Source: Armatimonadota bacterium
GTDB lineage: Bacteria; Sysuimicrobiota; Sysuimicrobiia; Sysuimicrobiales; Humicultoraceae
Assembly (NCBI GenBank): GCA_031081585.1
Contig: JAVHLY010000021.1
Span: 12,675 to 53,427 of the forward strand
DNA length: 40,753 nt
Reading direction: 5' to 3'
The position numbers and the translations under genes were made by a program. The notes under the pieces were generated by a model. That model ran no database searches. It had not been told where the DNA came from and saw nothing but the letters and a program-made list of their open reading frames with translations. Positions 17,160 to 24,878 of the stretch are shown here, in pieces; positions within the stretch are counted from its first letter, which is position 1; every line of letters begins with the position of its first letter.

Positions 17160-18395
17160 TCACGGCCGCGCTGGCGGGATGGGCGCCGGCGGCGCCCCCG
17201 CTCCAGGGGACAGGAGCGGCACTGTCCTGAAGAGCGCCCACAGCGTCAGGTCGTAGACGGCCTTCAGCCCGCCGGCCAGCACGAACGGGAGACCGCCCGC
17301 CGCCGCCTGCAGGGCGAGGCCGGAGAGCAGCGGGGCCACGCTCGCCGCTGTGGGGCGCACGGCGTTGGTGATCCCCGCCGCGGCGGTCCGCTCCTCCGGC
17401 GCCACGAGGGCCAGGGTGTAGGCCTGGCGCGTGGGCACGTCCATCTGCGAGAGGGCGTGACGGAGCAGCAGTACGCCCGCGGCGGCCGGCCAGGTGGGCA
17501 TGAGCGGCACCAGGGCGAGGAGCACATTGGAGGGAAGGTGGGTGAAGACCATCGTGTTCAGCAGCCCGATGCGCCGGCTCAGGCGGGCCGCGGCCAGGTA
17601 GGAGAGCGCGGAGAGGAGGTTCGTCCCGAAGAAGAGCGGGCCGAGCTCCGCCAGGTCCACGCCGAAGCGCTGGTGGAACCAGAAGGCCACCAGGCTCTGG
17701 ACCACCAGCCCGCCGGCCAGCGCGTCCAGCCCGAAGAGCCCGGTGAGGCGCAGGACGATGCGGCGGGAGCGGCGCAGCCCTCCCCCACCCCCGCCGGCGA
17801 CCGGCGCCTCCACCCGGTCCGAGAGGCGCCCGTACAGCGCGGCCAGCACGAGCCCCGTGGCGGCGAAGGCCCAGACCAGTCCCCGCTGGGCCCCGGCGTC
17901 CGGCACGCCGAGGAGGGCGAGGACAGACGGGACGGCGCCCGCCGCCAGCGCGCCCAGGGCCACGGCCACCGTCCCCACCAGGTTGTACCAGGCGAAGAGC
18001 CCTACCTCAGGGGCCCCGCGGCTCACCTCCGGGAGCGCCGCCTGCTCCAGGGGGAAGAAGGGGCCGACCTCGTAGCCGCTCGGGCTGATCGTCCCCGCCA
18101 GCGCCGCCAGCAGCAGCAGCCAGGGCGGCGCGCCCAGGGCGTAGACGGCCCCGCTCACTGCCATCAGCAGGGCGAAGCGGCGCAGGACCCCGCGGCGGCC
18201 CCACCGCCCGGCCAGGGTGCCGACCGCGCCCGTGGTGACCGCGCCCCCGAGCAGCGCCGCCGTGAAGAGTCCCCCCACCTGCGCCGGGGTGAGTCCGAGG
18301 TCGCTGAGGTAGAGGGCCAGGACGACGGAGAGGAAGCCGTAGGCAAACATGCGCAGCGCCCGCGCGGCGAAGAGCAGACCGGCGTCGGACGTCAC
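17160..18395 (-). CDS. MFS transporter in the chromate-resistance locus
   Basis: Major facilitator of about 411 residues with twelve predicted helices. The first half has the loop 2-3 motif region GAVGTLAGRWGRRGVLRR, and a central Gly-rich loop (about 200-215) separates the halves. The GTG at 18395 overlaps the stop of the ChrB-C gene (GTGA), so the two are coupled; an in-frame GTG at 18422 is also possible. MFS genes next to chrB are seen in other chromate loci, where their substrate is not settled. Export of chromate or a related anion is an inference from context. Confidence 0.88.
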   Translation of the reverse strand: MTSDAGLLFAARALRMFAYGFLSVVLALYLSDLGLTPAQVGGLFTAALLGGAVTTGAVGTLAGRWGRRGVLRRFALLMAVSGAVYALGAPPWLLLLAALAGTISPSGYEVGPFFPLEQAALPEVSRGAPEVGLFAWYNLVGTVAVALGALAAGAVPSVLALLGVPDAGAQRGLVWAFAATGLVLAALYGRLSDRVEAPVAGGGGGGLRRSRRIVLRLTGLFGLDALAGGLVVQSLVAFWFHQRFGVDLAELGPLFFGTNLLSALSYLAAARLSRRIGLLNTMVFTHLPSNVLLALVPLMPTWPAAAGVLLLRHALSQMDVPTRQAYTLALVAPEERTAAAGITNAVRPTAASVAPLLSGLALQAAAGGLPFVLAGGLKAVYDLTLWALFRTVPLLSPGAGAPPAPIPPARP

Positions 18396-18832
18396 CGTGC
18401 CGAGGCGACGCGTTTCTGACACCAGCGGTACAGGGCGTCGTACAGTGGCATCTCCAGCTGCAGCTTGGTCTGGTCGTCCGCCCCATGGAGGAGGGCGAAG
18501 CCGTGGGCGATGGCGCGGAGGCCAGGCGCTTCCGGCTCGATCGCCAGGTCCTGGGGGATGTCCGCCCCGTGCACGATGCGGCCGAGCAACTGCAAGGCCG
18601 GGTCGGTGAGCCCGTACCGCCGCAGGATGGACTCAAAGCTGCACCGGCCCTCCACGTGCCCCAGCTCGACACCAGGCACGTCGAACGGCACGGCGCCTTC
18701 CCGGTGGGCTGTGGGCAGGACGGCTTCGTCCGGGACGAAGAGGAACTCCGCCTGCGGGTCGATGAAGCGGCGGATCAGCCAGGGACAGGCGATGCGGTCG
18801 ACCTTGGCGTGCTGGCGTGTCACCCAGCGCAT
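18392..18832 (-). CDS. ChrB C-terminal-domain protein (short form)
   Basis: A 146-residue protein matching only the C-terminal domain of ChrB: start RWVTRQHAKVDRIACPWLIR, then RFIDPQAEFLFVP, FDVPGVELGHVEGRCSFESIL, and IVHGADIPQD. The full ChrB encoded divergently at 18947 contains the same blocks (VDRLACIWFIRRFIDP, FTHVGPLCTFEVM, IVHELDLQD). It lacks the N-terminal winged-helix region, so it is probably not a DNA-binding regulator; an enzymatic or metal-sensing role is possible. The RBS GGAGGAG lies 6 bases before the ATG. It is the first gene of a pair with the MFS transporter. Confidence 0.88.
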   Translation of the reverse strand: MRWVTRQHAKVDRIACPWLIRRFIDPQAEFLFVPDEAVLPTAHREGAVPFDVPGVELGHVEGRCSFESILRRYGLTDPALQLLGRIVHGADIPQDLAIEPEAPGLRAIAHGFALLHGADDQTKLQLEMPLYDALYRWCQKRVASAR

Positions 18833-18857
18833 GGGGCACTCCTCCAGGAAGCATTGA

Positions 18858-18898
18858 TGCAACTTAGGTTGCAATTTCCTTGTAACAGATGATACAAA
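18858..18898 (+). promoter_or_regulatory. divergent chr promoter region with two inverted repeats
   Basis: An AT-rich island in GC-rich surroundings between the two chr transcription units. On the plus strand TTGCAA (18870-18875), 17 bases, TACAAA (18893-18898) makes a good sigma-70 promoter for chrBA. Two dyads overlap it: TGCAAC-TTAG-GTTGCA (18858-18873) and TTGTA-N8-TACAA (18880-18897). These are likely operators, possibly for ChrB. A TTACAA hexamer on the minus strand could serve the ChrB-C/MFS pair. Confidence 0.65.
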
Positions 18899-18946
18899 AT
18901 GACTGGTCCTGGATGACCGATCCCGTTTCCCCTGGCGAACCGCGCG

Positions 18947-19930
18947 ATGGCCTGGCTGACCTTCTCCTCCTCGCTGGCAGGGCGCCGCCGCTCCAGCGAC
19001 CGGGTCCGGCTGTGGCGACGGCTCCGCCGCCTCGGGGCAGTGACCGGGCCGACCGGCGTCACCGTGCTGCCGGACCGTCCGGAGACCCGGGAGGCCTTCG
19101 CCTGGCTGGCCCAGGAGGTCCGCCGGTCGGGCGGTGAGGCCCTGGTGCTGCACGTCCGGAGCTTCAACGGCCTCCAGGACCGGGACCTCGTCCGGCTGTT
19201 CCAGGAGGCCCGGCGGCAGGACTACCGGGCGCTGGAGCGGGAGCTGCGGCGCCTGGAAGCGGGCCTGCACAGCCGGAGCGACGACCCGGCACGGCGACGG
19301 GCGGCCGCGGCCCGGCTGGCCCGGCTGCGGCAGCGGCAACGGGAGATCCGCCGCATCGACTTCTTCCCCGTCACCGAGGGGCGTCGCGTCGAGGCACACC
19401 TGGCCCGCCTCGAACGGCGCCTGACCCGCGTCACGGCCCCGGGCGAGCCGCGTATCCCGCGCCGGCGTCCGGAGGCCTTCCGGGGCCGACGGTGGGTCAC
19501 CCGCCCCCGGCCCTACGTCGACCGGCTGGCCTGCATCTGGTTCATCCGCCGCTTCATCGACCCGAACGCGCGCGTCCGGTATGCCGACCGTCCGCGCCGC
19601 GGCGAGGTGGCCTTCGACATGGAGGGCGGGGAGTTCACCCACGTCGGCCCGCTCTGCACCTTCGAGGTCATGGTCCGCGCGTTCGGCTTGAGCGACGAGG
19701 CGCTCACGGCCATCGGCGAGATCGTCCACGAACTCGACCTCCAGGACCGCCGCTTCGTCCGGGCTGAGCTCGCGGGCGTGGACGCCGTGCTCCGCGGGTG
19801 GCACGCGGCGGGCTGGTCGGACCGCGTGCTGGAGGCCTGCGGCGTGGCCCTCTTCGACGGGCTTTACCGGAGCCTCTCGGCGCGCACGGCCGCGCGCCGT
19901 CGCGCCCGCACCCGGCGGCCCGGCGGATGA
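18947..19930 (+). CDS. chrB: ChrB, chromate-resistance regulator/sensor protein
   Basis: Full-length ChrB of 327 residues. The N-terminal part (about 20-110) is the winged-helix-like ChrB domain (LRRLGAVTGPTGVTVLP, HVRSFNGLQDRDLVRLFQEA), followed by a charged helical linker (about 110-185) and the C-terminal ChrB domain (YVDRLACIWFIRRFIDP ... VHELDLQDRRF). In studied systems ChrB acts as a chromate-responsive regulator of chrA. The stop overlaps the chrA ATG (ATGA), so the two are translationally coupled. The ATG at 18947 has a weak RBS. It faces the short ChrB-C gene across a shared promoter region. Confidence 0.93.
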   Translation: MAWLTFSSSLAGRRRSSDRVRLWRRLRRLGAVTGPTGVTVLPDRPETREAFAWLAQEVRRSGGEALVLHVRSFNGLQDRDLVRLFQEARRQDYRALERELRRLEAGLHSRSDDPARRRAAAARLARLRQRQREIRRIDFFPVTEGRRVEAHLARLERRLTRVTAPGEPRIPRRRPEAFRGRRWVTRPRPYVDRLACIWFIRRFIDPNARVRYADRPRRGEVAFDMEGGEFTHVGPLCTFEVMVRAFGLSDEALTAIGEIVHELDLQDRRFVRAELAGVDAVLRGWHAAGWSDRVLEACGVALFDGLYRSLSARTAARRRARTRRPGG

Positions 19931-21171
19931 GCGGCGCACCACGGTCACAGCCTCCAGGACCCGGGATCCCACCGGAGCCCTGGGGGCGGCTCTTCCTGCG
20001 GTTCCTGCGGTTCGGCCTCCTGGCCTGGGGCGGGCCGGTGGCCCAGATCGCCATGATCCGCCAGGAACTCGTCGAGGAGGCGCGCTGGGTCTCCCGCGAG
20101 CGCTTCAACCGCGTCCTCGCCGTCTACCAGGTGCTGCCCGGGCCCGAAGCGCACGAGCTCTGCGTCTACTTCGGAATGCTCGCCCGCGGGCGACTGGGGG
20201 GTCTGCTGGCCGGCCTGGGGTTCATGCTGCCCGGGTTCCTCCTGATGTTCGGCCTCTCCGCCCTGTACGCGGCGGGCGTCCGCGCGCCCCTGTGGCAGGC
20301 GGTCTTCCTGGGCATGCAGCCTGCCGTCGTTGCCCTCGTCGTCCGGGCGGTGCACCGCATCGGGAGGCACGTGCTCACCGATCCCTGGGCGTGGGCCGTC
20401 GCCGCCGCGACGGCGCTGGGCGAGACCCTGGGCCATCCCTTCTGGGTCACTCTGCCGACGGCCGGCCTCGCGGCGCTGCTGGCGCGTCGGCCCGGGCTCC
20501 GGATCGCCGCGGGGCTGCTCCTGATGGTAGTGCTCCTCGCGGGCCTGGTGCAGGTCGGGGAGACGCGCCGGCCCCGGTTGGAAGTACCCCGATGGGGCCT
20601 GCCCCACAGCACCGTCCCGCCATTGCCCGGTGAGGCCGTCGGAGAGCCTGCCATCGGGCGGCTGTTCCTCTCCGGGCTGCGGGCCGGCCTGCTCACTTTC
20701 GGCGGGGCCTACACCGTCCTCCCCTTCCTGCGCCGCGACGCCGTCGAGGTGGGCCGGTGGATGACCGATGCCCAGTTCCTCGACGGGGTGGCGCTCTCCG
20801 GCATCCTCCCCGCCCCGTTCATCATCTTCAGCACCTTCGTGGGCTTCCTCGGCGGCGGCCCGCTTGGCGCACTCGCCCTCACCGTGGGCATCTTCCTCCC
20901 GGCCTTTGCCATCACCCTCACCGGGCACGGGGCGCTGGAACGCCTGGTCGACGTAGCGGGCGTGCGGACGTTCCTGGACGGGGTGAGCGCGGGGGTGGTG
21001 GGGCTGATCGCGACTACCGCCCTTGACCTCTTCGTCACGGGCGTGCGCGACCTCGCCGGCGGGATGCTCTTCGCCGTGGCGCTCGTCACGCTGCTCCTCT
21101 GGCAGGCCAGGGCAGGGGTGGCCGCGGTCGTCGCGGCCGCCGGTGCGGCAGGGCTGCTCCTCTTCCGCTAG
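19927..21171 (+). CDS. chrA: chromate transporter ChrA (two-domain, long form)
   Basis: Membrane exporter of chromate in the CHR superfamily, 414 residues with two homologous halves. Each half begins with the family motif: FLRFGLLAWGGPVAQIAMI (about 20-38) and FLSGLRAGLLTFGGAYTVLPFL (about 245-266), with LPGPEAHELCVYFG and LSGILPAPFIIFSTFVGFLGGG in the matching later positions. About ten to twelve helices are expected. The start is fixed by the ATGA overlap with chrB. It would lower cytoplasmic chromate by efflux. Confidence 0.95.
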   Translation: MSGAPRSQPPGPGIPPEPWGRLFLRFLRFGLLAWGGPVAQIAMIRQELVEEARWVSRERFNRVLAVYQVLPGPEAHELCVYFGMLARGRLGGLLAGLGFMLPGFLLMFGLSALYAAGVRAPLWQAVFLGMQPAVVALVVRAVHRIGRHVLTDPWAWAVAAATALGETLGHPFWVTLPTAGLAALLARRPGLRIAAGLLLMVVLLAGLVQVGETRRPRLEVPRWGLPHSTVPPLPGEAVGEPAIGRLFLSGLRAGLLTFGGAYTVLPFLRRDAVEVGRWMTDAQFLDGVALSGILPAPFIIFSTFVGFLGGGPLGALALTVGIFLPAFAITLTGHGALERLVDVAGVRTFLDGVSAGVVGLIATTALDLFVTGVRDLAGGMLFAVALVTLLLWQARAGVAAVVAAAGAAGLLLFR

Positions 21172-21180
21172 GGGGCACGT

Positions 21181-21197
21181 GGGGGCGTGTCGCCCCC
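21181..21197. terminator. hairpin between convergent chrA and thioredoxin-like genes
   Basis: GGGGGCG-TGT-CGCCCCC, a 7-bp G/C stem with a 3-base loop, 10 bases after the chrA stop. There is no T-run, so it is a weak intrinsic terminator by textbook rules, though the position is right. Confidence 0.45.
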
Positions 21198-21216
21198 GAC
21201 AGCACCGCCGCTCCGC

Positions 21217-21594
21217 TCAGCCGGGCGCGGGCGGCCGGTGCCCCGCGCGGGCCAGGGCGGCCTCGATGCGCTGTGCCAGCGCCTCCAGGTCCCAACCCGT
21301 GTAGCGGTCCCGGCCGTCGATGAGGAAGGTGGGGAAGCGGCGGATGCGGTGGCGCAGCACCCTGAGCACCCACTGGGGGGAGAGCGGGTCGACGAGGTAG
21401 AGGACGATGCGGTCGCGGAAGCGCGCCGCCACCGCGTCGAGCAGCAGCCACAGGCGGTAGGCCTCCTCGCGGGCGTGCACCCAGCGGCGCCTCCGCCCGA
21501 AGCCGGGGGGCGCCAGCAGCGGGGCCAGGACCTCCACCGGCATCGGCGCCGGGGCTGGGACGTCTTCACGGGGTCTCCGGAACACGCCGCGCAT
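21217..21594 (-). CDS. small thioredoxin-fold-like protein without CxxC
   Basis: A 125-residue cytoplasmic protein. The second half reads like the end of a thioredoxin or glutaredoxin fold: a beta strand RIVLYLVDPLS, the cis-Pro segment RRFPTFLIDG, then RYTGWDLEALAQRIEAAL. The first half lacks any CxxC and the chosen protein has no Cys at all, so disulfide exchange is not possible as such. The ATG at 21594 has a weak RBS. It is encoded alone between two plus-strand operons. The fold call is tentative and the function unknown. Confidence 0.55.
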   Translation of the reverse strand: MRGVFRRPREDVPAPAPMPVEVLAPLLAPPGFGRRRRWVHAREEAYRLWLLLDAVAARFRDRIVLYLVDPLSPQWVLRVLRHRIRRFPTFLIDGRDRYTGWDLEALAQRIEAALARAGHRPPAPG

Positions 21595-21636
21595 CCGGCA
21601 CCATCGTACGCACAGGACAGCCCTCCGTCTGCGCCG

Positions 21637-21642
21637 TATAAT
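21637..21642 (+). promoter_or_regulatory. -10 box for the di-iron/HMGR/lipid kinase operon
   Basis: A perfect TATAAT in GC-rich surroundings, about 90 bases before the first gene of the operon. The -35 is weak (GGACAG, 16-base spacing). No other promoter candidate was seen in the gap. Confidence 0.55.
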
Positions 21643-21733
21643 GCCTGGGTAGTCGGTCTGAGGGGACCGTGGCGCGCCGCGTGCGGCGGCGCGGCGGCGG
21701 GCCACCGCCGGGCGCAGACGACAGGGTGAGACG

Positions 21734-22684
21734 GTGACGAGACCAGGTACGCGCGCTGGCATCCGGGGCGTCATCCGCATCTTCCCCGACCTGGAGGAGG
21801 ACCTGCTCCTCAACCTCTTCCACAAGGCGGCGAAGGTGCAGTGGACCTCCCGCGACCTCGACTGGGGGCAGTCCCTCCAGATGACGGAGCGGCAGCGCCA
21901 GGCCCTGGCGCGCATGCTCACGCCCGTCTACCTGGGGGAGCAGACCGCCATGGTGGGCGCCAGCGCCATCCTCCCCCAGCTCATGGACGCCGGGGAGACC
22001 ACCGCCCAGCTCTACCTGGCCTCCTTCATCATGGACGAGGCCCGCCACTTCGAGGCGCTCACGCGCCTGTACCGGCGGCTGGAGTACCACCCCATCGGGC
22101 TGCGCGAGCTGCCGGAGATGCTGCGCTACCACCACCGCCTGCGGCAGGGCGACCGGGCCGACTGGGTCTGGGGCATCCTCATCAGCGACCTCTTCGCCAA
22201 GCACTTCTACCGCTGGTTCGCCGAAGCCCAGCCGGAGGCGCTCTTCGGCCGCATGTCGGCGAAGATCCTGGTGGACGAGTCGCGGCACCAGGCCTTCGCC
22301 GAGCACTACCTGCGCCGCAACATCCCGCGCATGGAGCCGGCCCGCCGCGCCGCGCTGGTGGCCATGCGCGACGAGCTCTACCGCATCATGCACGCCATGA
22401 ACGACCGGCTGCGCGCCGACTGCGAGGCGCTGGCCTTCGACGGCGACGCCTTCCTGGCCCGGCTGTGGGACGACATCGAGTACTTCACCCGGCGCATCGG
22501 CCTCACCGACGGCACCCCGCCGCCGCCCGACCCGGCCCGCCTCGGCCCCGACGCGCCCGTGGAGGAGGAAGCAGAGGACCGGCCGCGCCCCACCCTCCAC
22601 CTGGCCGGGCTCCCCCTGCCGCGCTGCTTCGGGTGCGTCCTGGCCCTGCTCTGCCACCCGCGGGCGCAGCCCGCTCCGGCGTGA
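21734..22684 (+). CDS. R2lox/ferritin-like di-iron protein
   Basis: A 316-residue four-helix-bundle protein resembling R2-like ligand-binding oxidases and ribonucleotide reductase R2. Candidate metal ligands are Glu69 (LGEQTAM), Glu102/His105 (DEARHFEAL) and Glu182/His185 (DESRHQAF). The third-helix Glu expected in R2lox falls, by my alignment, on Ser151, with Asp152 next to it (GILISDLFA). The family binds Fe/Fe or Mn/Fe and oxidises fatty-acid-like ligands in some members. The start is GTG at 21734 behind GGGTGAG. It overlaps the HMG-CoA reductase gene by four bases (GTGA). The exact reaction is unknown. Confidence 0.75.
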   Translation: MTRPGTRAGIRGVIRIFPDLEEDLLLNLFHKAAKVQWTSRDLDWGQSLQMTERQRQALARMLTPVYLGEQTAMVGASAILPQLMDAGETTAQLYLASFIMDEARHFEALTRLYRRLEYHPIGLRELPEMLRYHHRLRQGDRADWVWGILISDLFAKHFYRWFAEAQPEALFGRMSAKILVDESRHQAFAEHYLRRNIPRMEPARRAALVAMRDELYRIMHAMNDRLRADCEALAFDGDAFLARLWDDIEYFTRRIGLTDGTPPPPDPARLGPDAPVEEEAEDRPRPTLHLAGLPLPRCFGCVLALLCHPRAQPAPA

Positions 22685-23976
22685 GGGCCCCGCCCACCCG
22701 CCGGTCTCCCTGGCCGCGCCGCAACATGCCGGAGCAGATCGCCGAGCGCCAGGCCGCCCTGCGCGCCCTGCCCCAGTGGGAGTCGCAGCACGAGTTCCTC
22801 TTCGCCTTCCCCCACCCCCCCGAGGTGTACGCCAGCGCCATCGAGGCGCTCACCGCCGGGATGTTCCTGCCGGTGGCGGTGGTGGGACCGCTGCGCGTGG
22901 AGCTGGGGCGCTACGCGGTCGACCCCGCGGACGGCCGGCTGGTGGAAGAGGGGCGCGAGGTCGACGAGGTCTTCGTCCCTATCGCCCACACCGAGGGGGG
23001 GCTGTCCGCCTCGATGCTGCGCGGCATGACAGCGGTGCTGCAGGACGGGGGCGTGCGCACCTACGTGCTGCACGACCGGATGACGCGCGACTCCGCCTTC
23101 GTCTTCCGCACCACCGGTGAGGCCGTCGCCTTCGCCCGGTGGGTCGCCGCCCACGCCGCGGCGATGCGGGACTGGCTGCACGACCCCCAGAACCCGCTCT
23201 ACCGGGAGCGGGTGGGCGGGGTCGCCCGCCTCAGCCGCCACGCCCGCCTGTGGGAGGTGGACACCCACGTGGTCGGCGCCACCTGCCACGTCCTCTACCG
23301 GTACACCACCGGGGACGCCTGCGGGCCCAACATGATCACCCGCAACTCCCACGCCCTCAACCACGAGTTCATCATGCGCCGCTTCCCCGCCGAGACCGGC
23401 ATCACCCCGGTGCGGTTCTTCCTGGAGACCAACATGGGCGGGGACAAGAAGCCGAGCGCCCTGTACTACATCCAGGGCGGGCACGGCAAGACCGTCCTGG
23501 CCGAGGCCACCGTGAGCGGGGAGACGCTGCGCCGCGTGCTCCGCACCACCGCCGAGGACCTCGTGGCGCTGGAGCACGCCGGCGTGCACGGCAGCCACGC
23601 CAGCGACATGCAGTCGGTGGCCTTCACGCCGGCCTCGGCCATCGCCGCCCTCTTCGCCACCACCGGGCAGGACCTGGGAATGGTGGGGACGAGCAGCATG
23701 GCACACGAGGTCCTCGAACCGGCCGGCGACGGGGTCCACCTGGCCATCCGCCTGGCCGGGCTCGAGGTGGGGACGGTCGGCGGCGGTACCGTGCTGCCCC
23801 ACGCCCGTGCCTACCTGTCGCTCCTGGGGTGCACGGGACCCGGCAGCGTCTACCGGCTGGCTCAGATCATCGCCGCGGCCACGCTCTGCCTGGAGCTCTC
23901 CGCCTCGGCGGCCATGGCCAGCGCCGGCAGCGAGAGTTTCGCCACCGCCCACCTGCGGCAGAGCGGGCGGGTGTGA
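22681..23976 (+). CDS. hydroxymethylglutaryl-CoA reductase family protein
   Basis: HMG-CoA reductase fold, about 431 residues from the GTG at 22681 (GTGA overlap) or 416 from the ATG at 22726. Numbered from that ATG, the catalytic set is complete: Glu90 (HTEGGLSAS), Lys241 (GGDKKPSA), Asp316 (TTGQDLGMVG) and His409 near the C-terminus, plus the dinucleotide motif DACGPNM (197-203) and GTVGGGT (349-355). It diverges from human-type enzymes around the TEG motif (VPIAHTEGG rather than PMATTEGC). No membrane anchor is seen. In mevalonate-pathway organisms it makes mevalonate, but this genome has IspH, so another use is possible. Confidence 0.88.
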   Translation: MRAPPTRRSPWPRRNMPEQIAERQAALRALPQWESQHEFLFAFPHPPEVYASAIEALTAGMFLPVAVVGPLRVELGRYAVDPADGRLVEEGREVDEVFVPIAHTEGGLSASMLRGMTAVLQDGGVRTYVLHDRMTRDSAFVFRTTGEAVAFARWVAAHAAAMRDWLHDPQNPLYRERVGGVARLSRHARLWEVDTHVVGATCHVLYRYTTGDACGPNMITRNSHALNHEFIMRRFPAETGITPVRFFLETNMGGDKKPSALYYIQGGHGKTVLAEATVSGETLRRVLRTTAEDLVALEHAGVHGSHASDMQSVAFTPASAIAALFATTGQDLGMVGTSSMAHEVLEPAGDGVHLAIRLAGLEVGTVGGGTVLPHARAYLSLLGCTGPGSVYRLAQIIAAATLCLELSASAAMASAGSESFATAHLRQSGRV

Positions 23977-24866
23977 GGGCGTTCGCCATCGTCAACCCCG
24001 CCGCCGGCGGGGGGCGGGCGCGACGGGTGTGGCCGGCGGCGCGCCGCACGCTGGTGGCGGCCGGCTGGCAGGTGGACGAGGCCACGGCCGAGCACCGCGG
24101 CCACGAGGCCGACCTGGCCGCCGCCGCGCGTGACCGCTACGAGGTCGTGATCGCCGTCGGCGGCGACGGGACCGCCCACTGGGCGGTGAACGGCCTGCTG
24201 CGTCCACCGGCCCCGGGCGCCGGCGCTCCGACCCCGGCCCTCGCCGTCATCCCCGCCGGCACGGGGGCGGACTTCGCCGCGGCCATGGGCCTGCCGCGCC
24301 ACCCGCTGGACGCGGCTGCCCGGCTGGCGGGCGGACGCGTCGGACGCGTCGACGTGGGCCGACTCAACGACCGCTACTTCCTGACCATCGGCACCGTGGG
24401 GTTCGGGGGCGAGGTGGCCCGGCAGGTGAACGCTTGGCCGCGCGGGGTGCCCGGCCCGCTGCTCTACGTGGCCGCCATCCTGAAGATGCTGGCGGTCTAC
24501 CGCCCCGTCGAGATGACGGTGACCCTCGACGGCACCGCCCGCCGCCGCCGCCTCTTCATGGTGGCCGTGGGGAACACCTCCCGCGCCGCCGGGGGCATGC
24601 GGCTGTGTCCCACCGCGCGGCCCGACGACGACCGCTTCGAGGTGGTGGTCTTCGGCGACCTCACCCGGCCGCAGGTGCTCGGCCTGCTGCCGCGCGCCTT
24701 CTCCGGCCGGCACGTGCTCCACCCGCTGGTGGAGGTCCGGGCGGCGCGCACGGTGACGGTGGAGAGCCCTACCCCCCTCTCGCTGCAGGCCGACGGCGAA
24801 CTCGTCGGACAGGTGCCGGCCACTTTTGCGCTGGTCCCCCGCGCCCTCGCCGTCCTGGTCCCCTGA
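23973..24866 (+). CDS. diacylglycerol kinase-family lipid kinase (DagK/YegS-like)
   Basis: A 297-residue lipid kinase with the catalytic domain at the N-terminus: IVNPAAGGGRA (6-16), AVGGDGTAHWAVNGLL (61-76) and the second glycine stretch VIPAGTGADFAAAMGLP. It would phosphorylate diacylglycerol, a sphingoid base or an undecaprenol-like lipid using ATP. The Glu found after GGDGT in many members (GGDGTxNE) is replaced by Trp. The GTG start overlaps the HMGR stop (GTGA). Being third in an operon with a di-iron oxidase-like protein and HMG-CoA reductase suggests lipid modification as the shared task (inference). Confidence 0.9.
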   Translation: MRAFAIVNPAAGGGRARRVWPAARRTLVAAGWQVDEATAEHRGHEADLAAAARDRYEVVIAVGGDGTAHWAVNGLLRPPAPGAGAPTPALAVIPAGTGADFAAAMGLPRHPLDAAARLAGGRVGRVDVGRLNDRYFLTIGTVGFGGEVARQVNAWPRGVPGPLLYVAAILKMLAVYRPVEMTVTLDGTARRRRLFMVAVGNTSRAAGGMRLCPTARPDDDRFEVVVFGDLTRPQVLGLLPRAFSGRHVLHPLVEVRAARTVTVESPTPLSLQADGELVGQVPATFALVPRALAVLVP

Positions 24867-24878
24867 AGCCCCGGCCGG

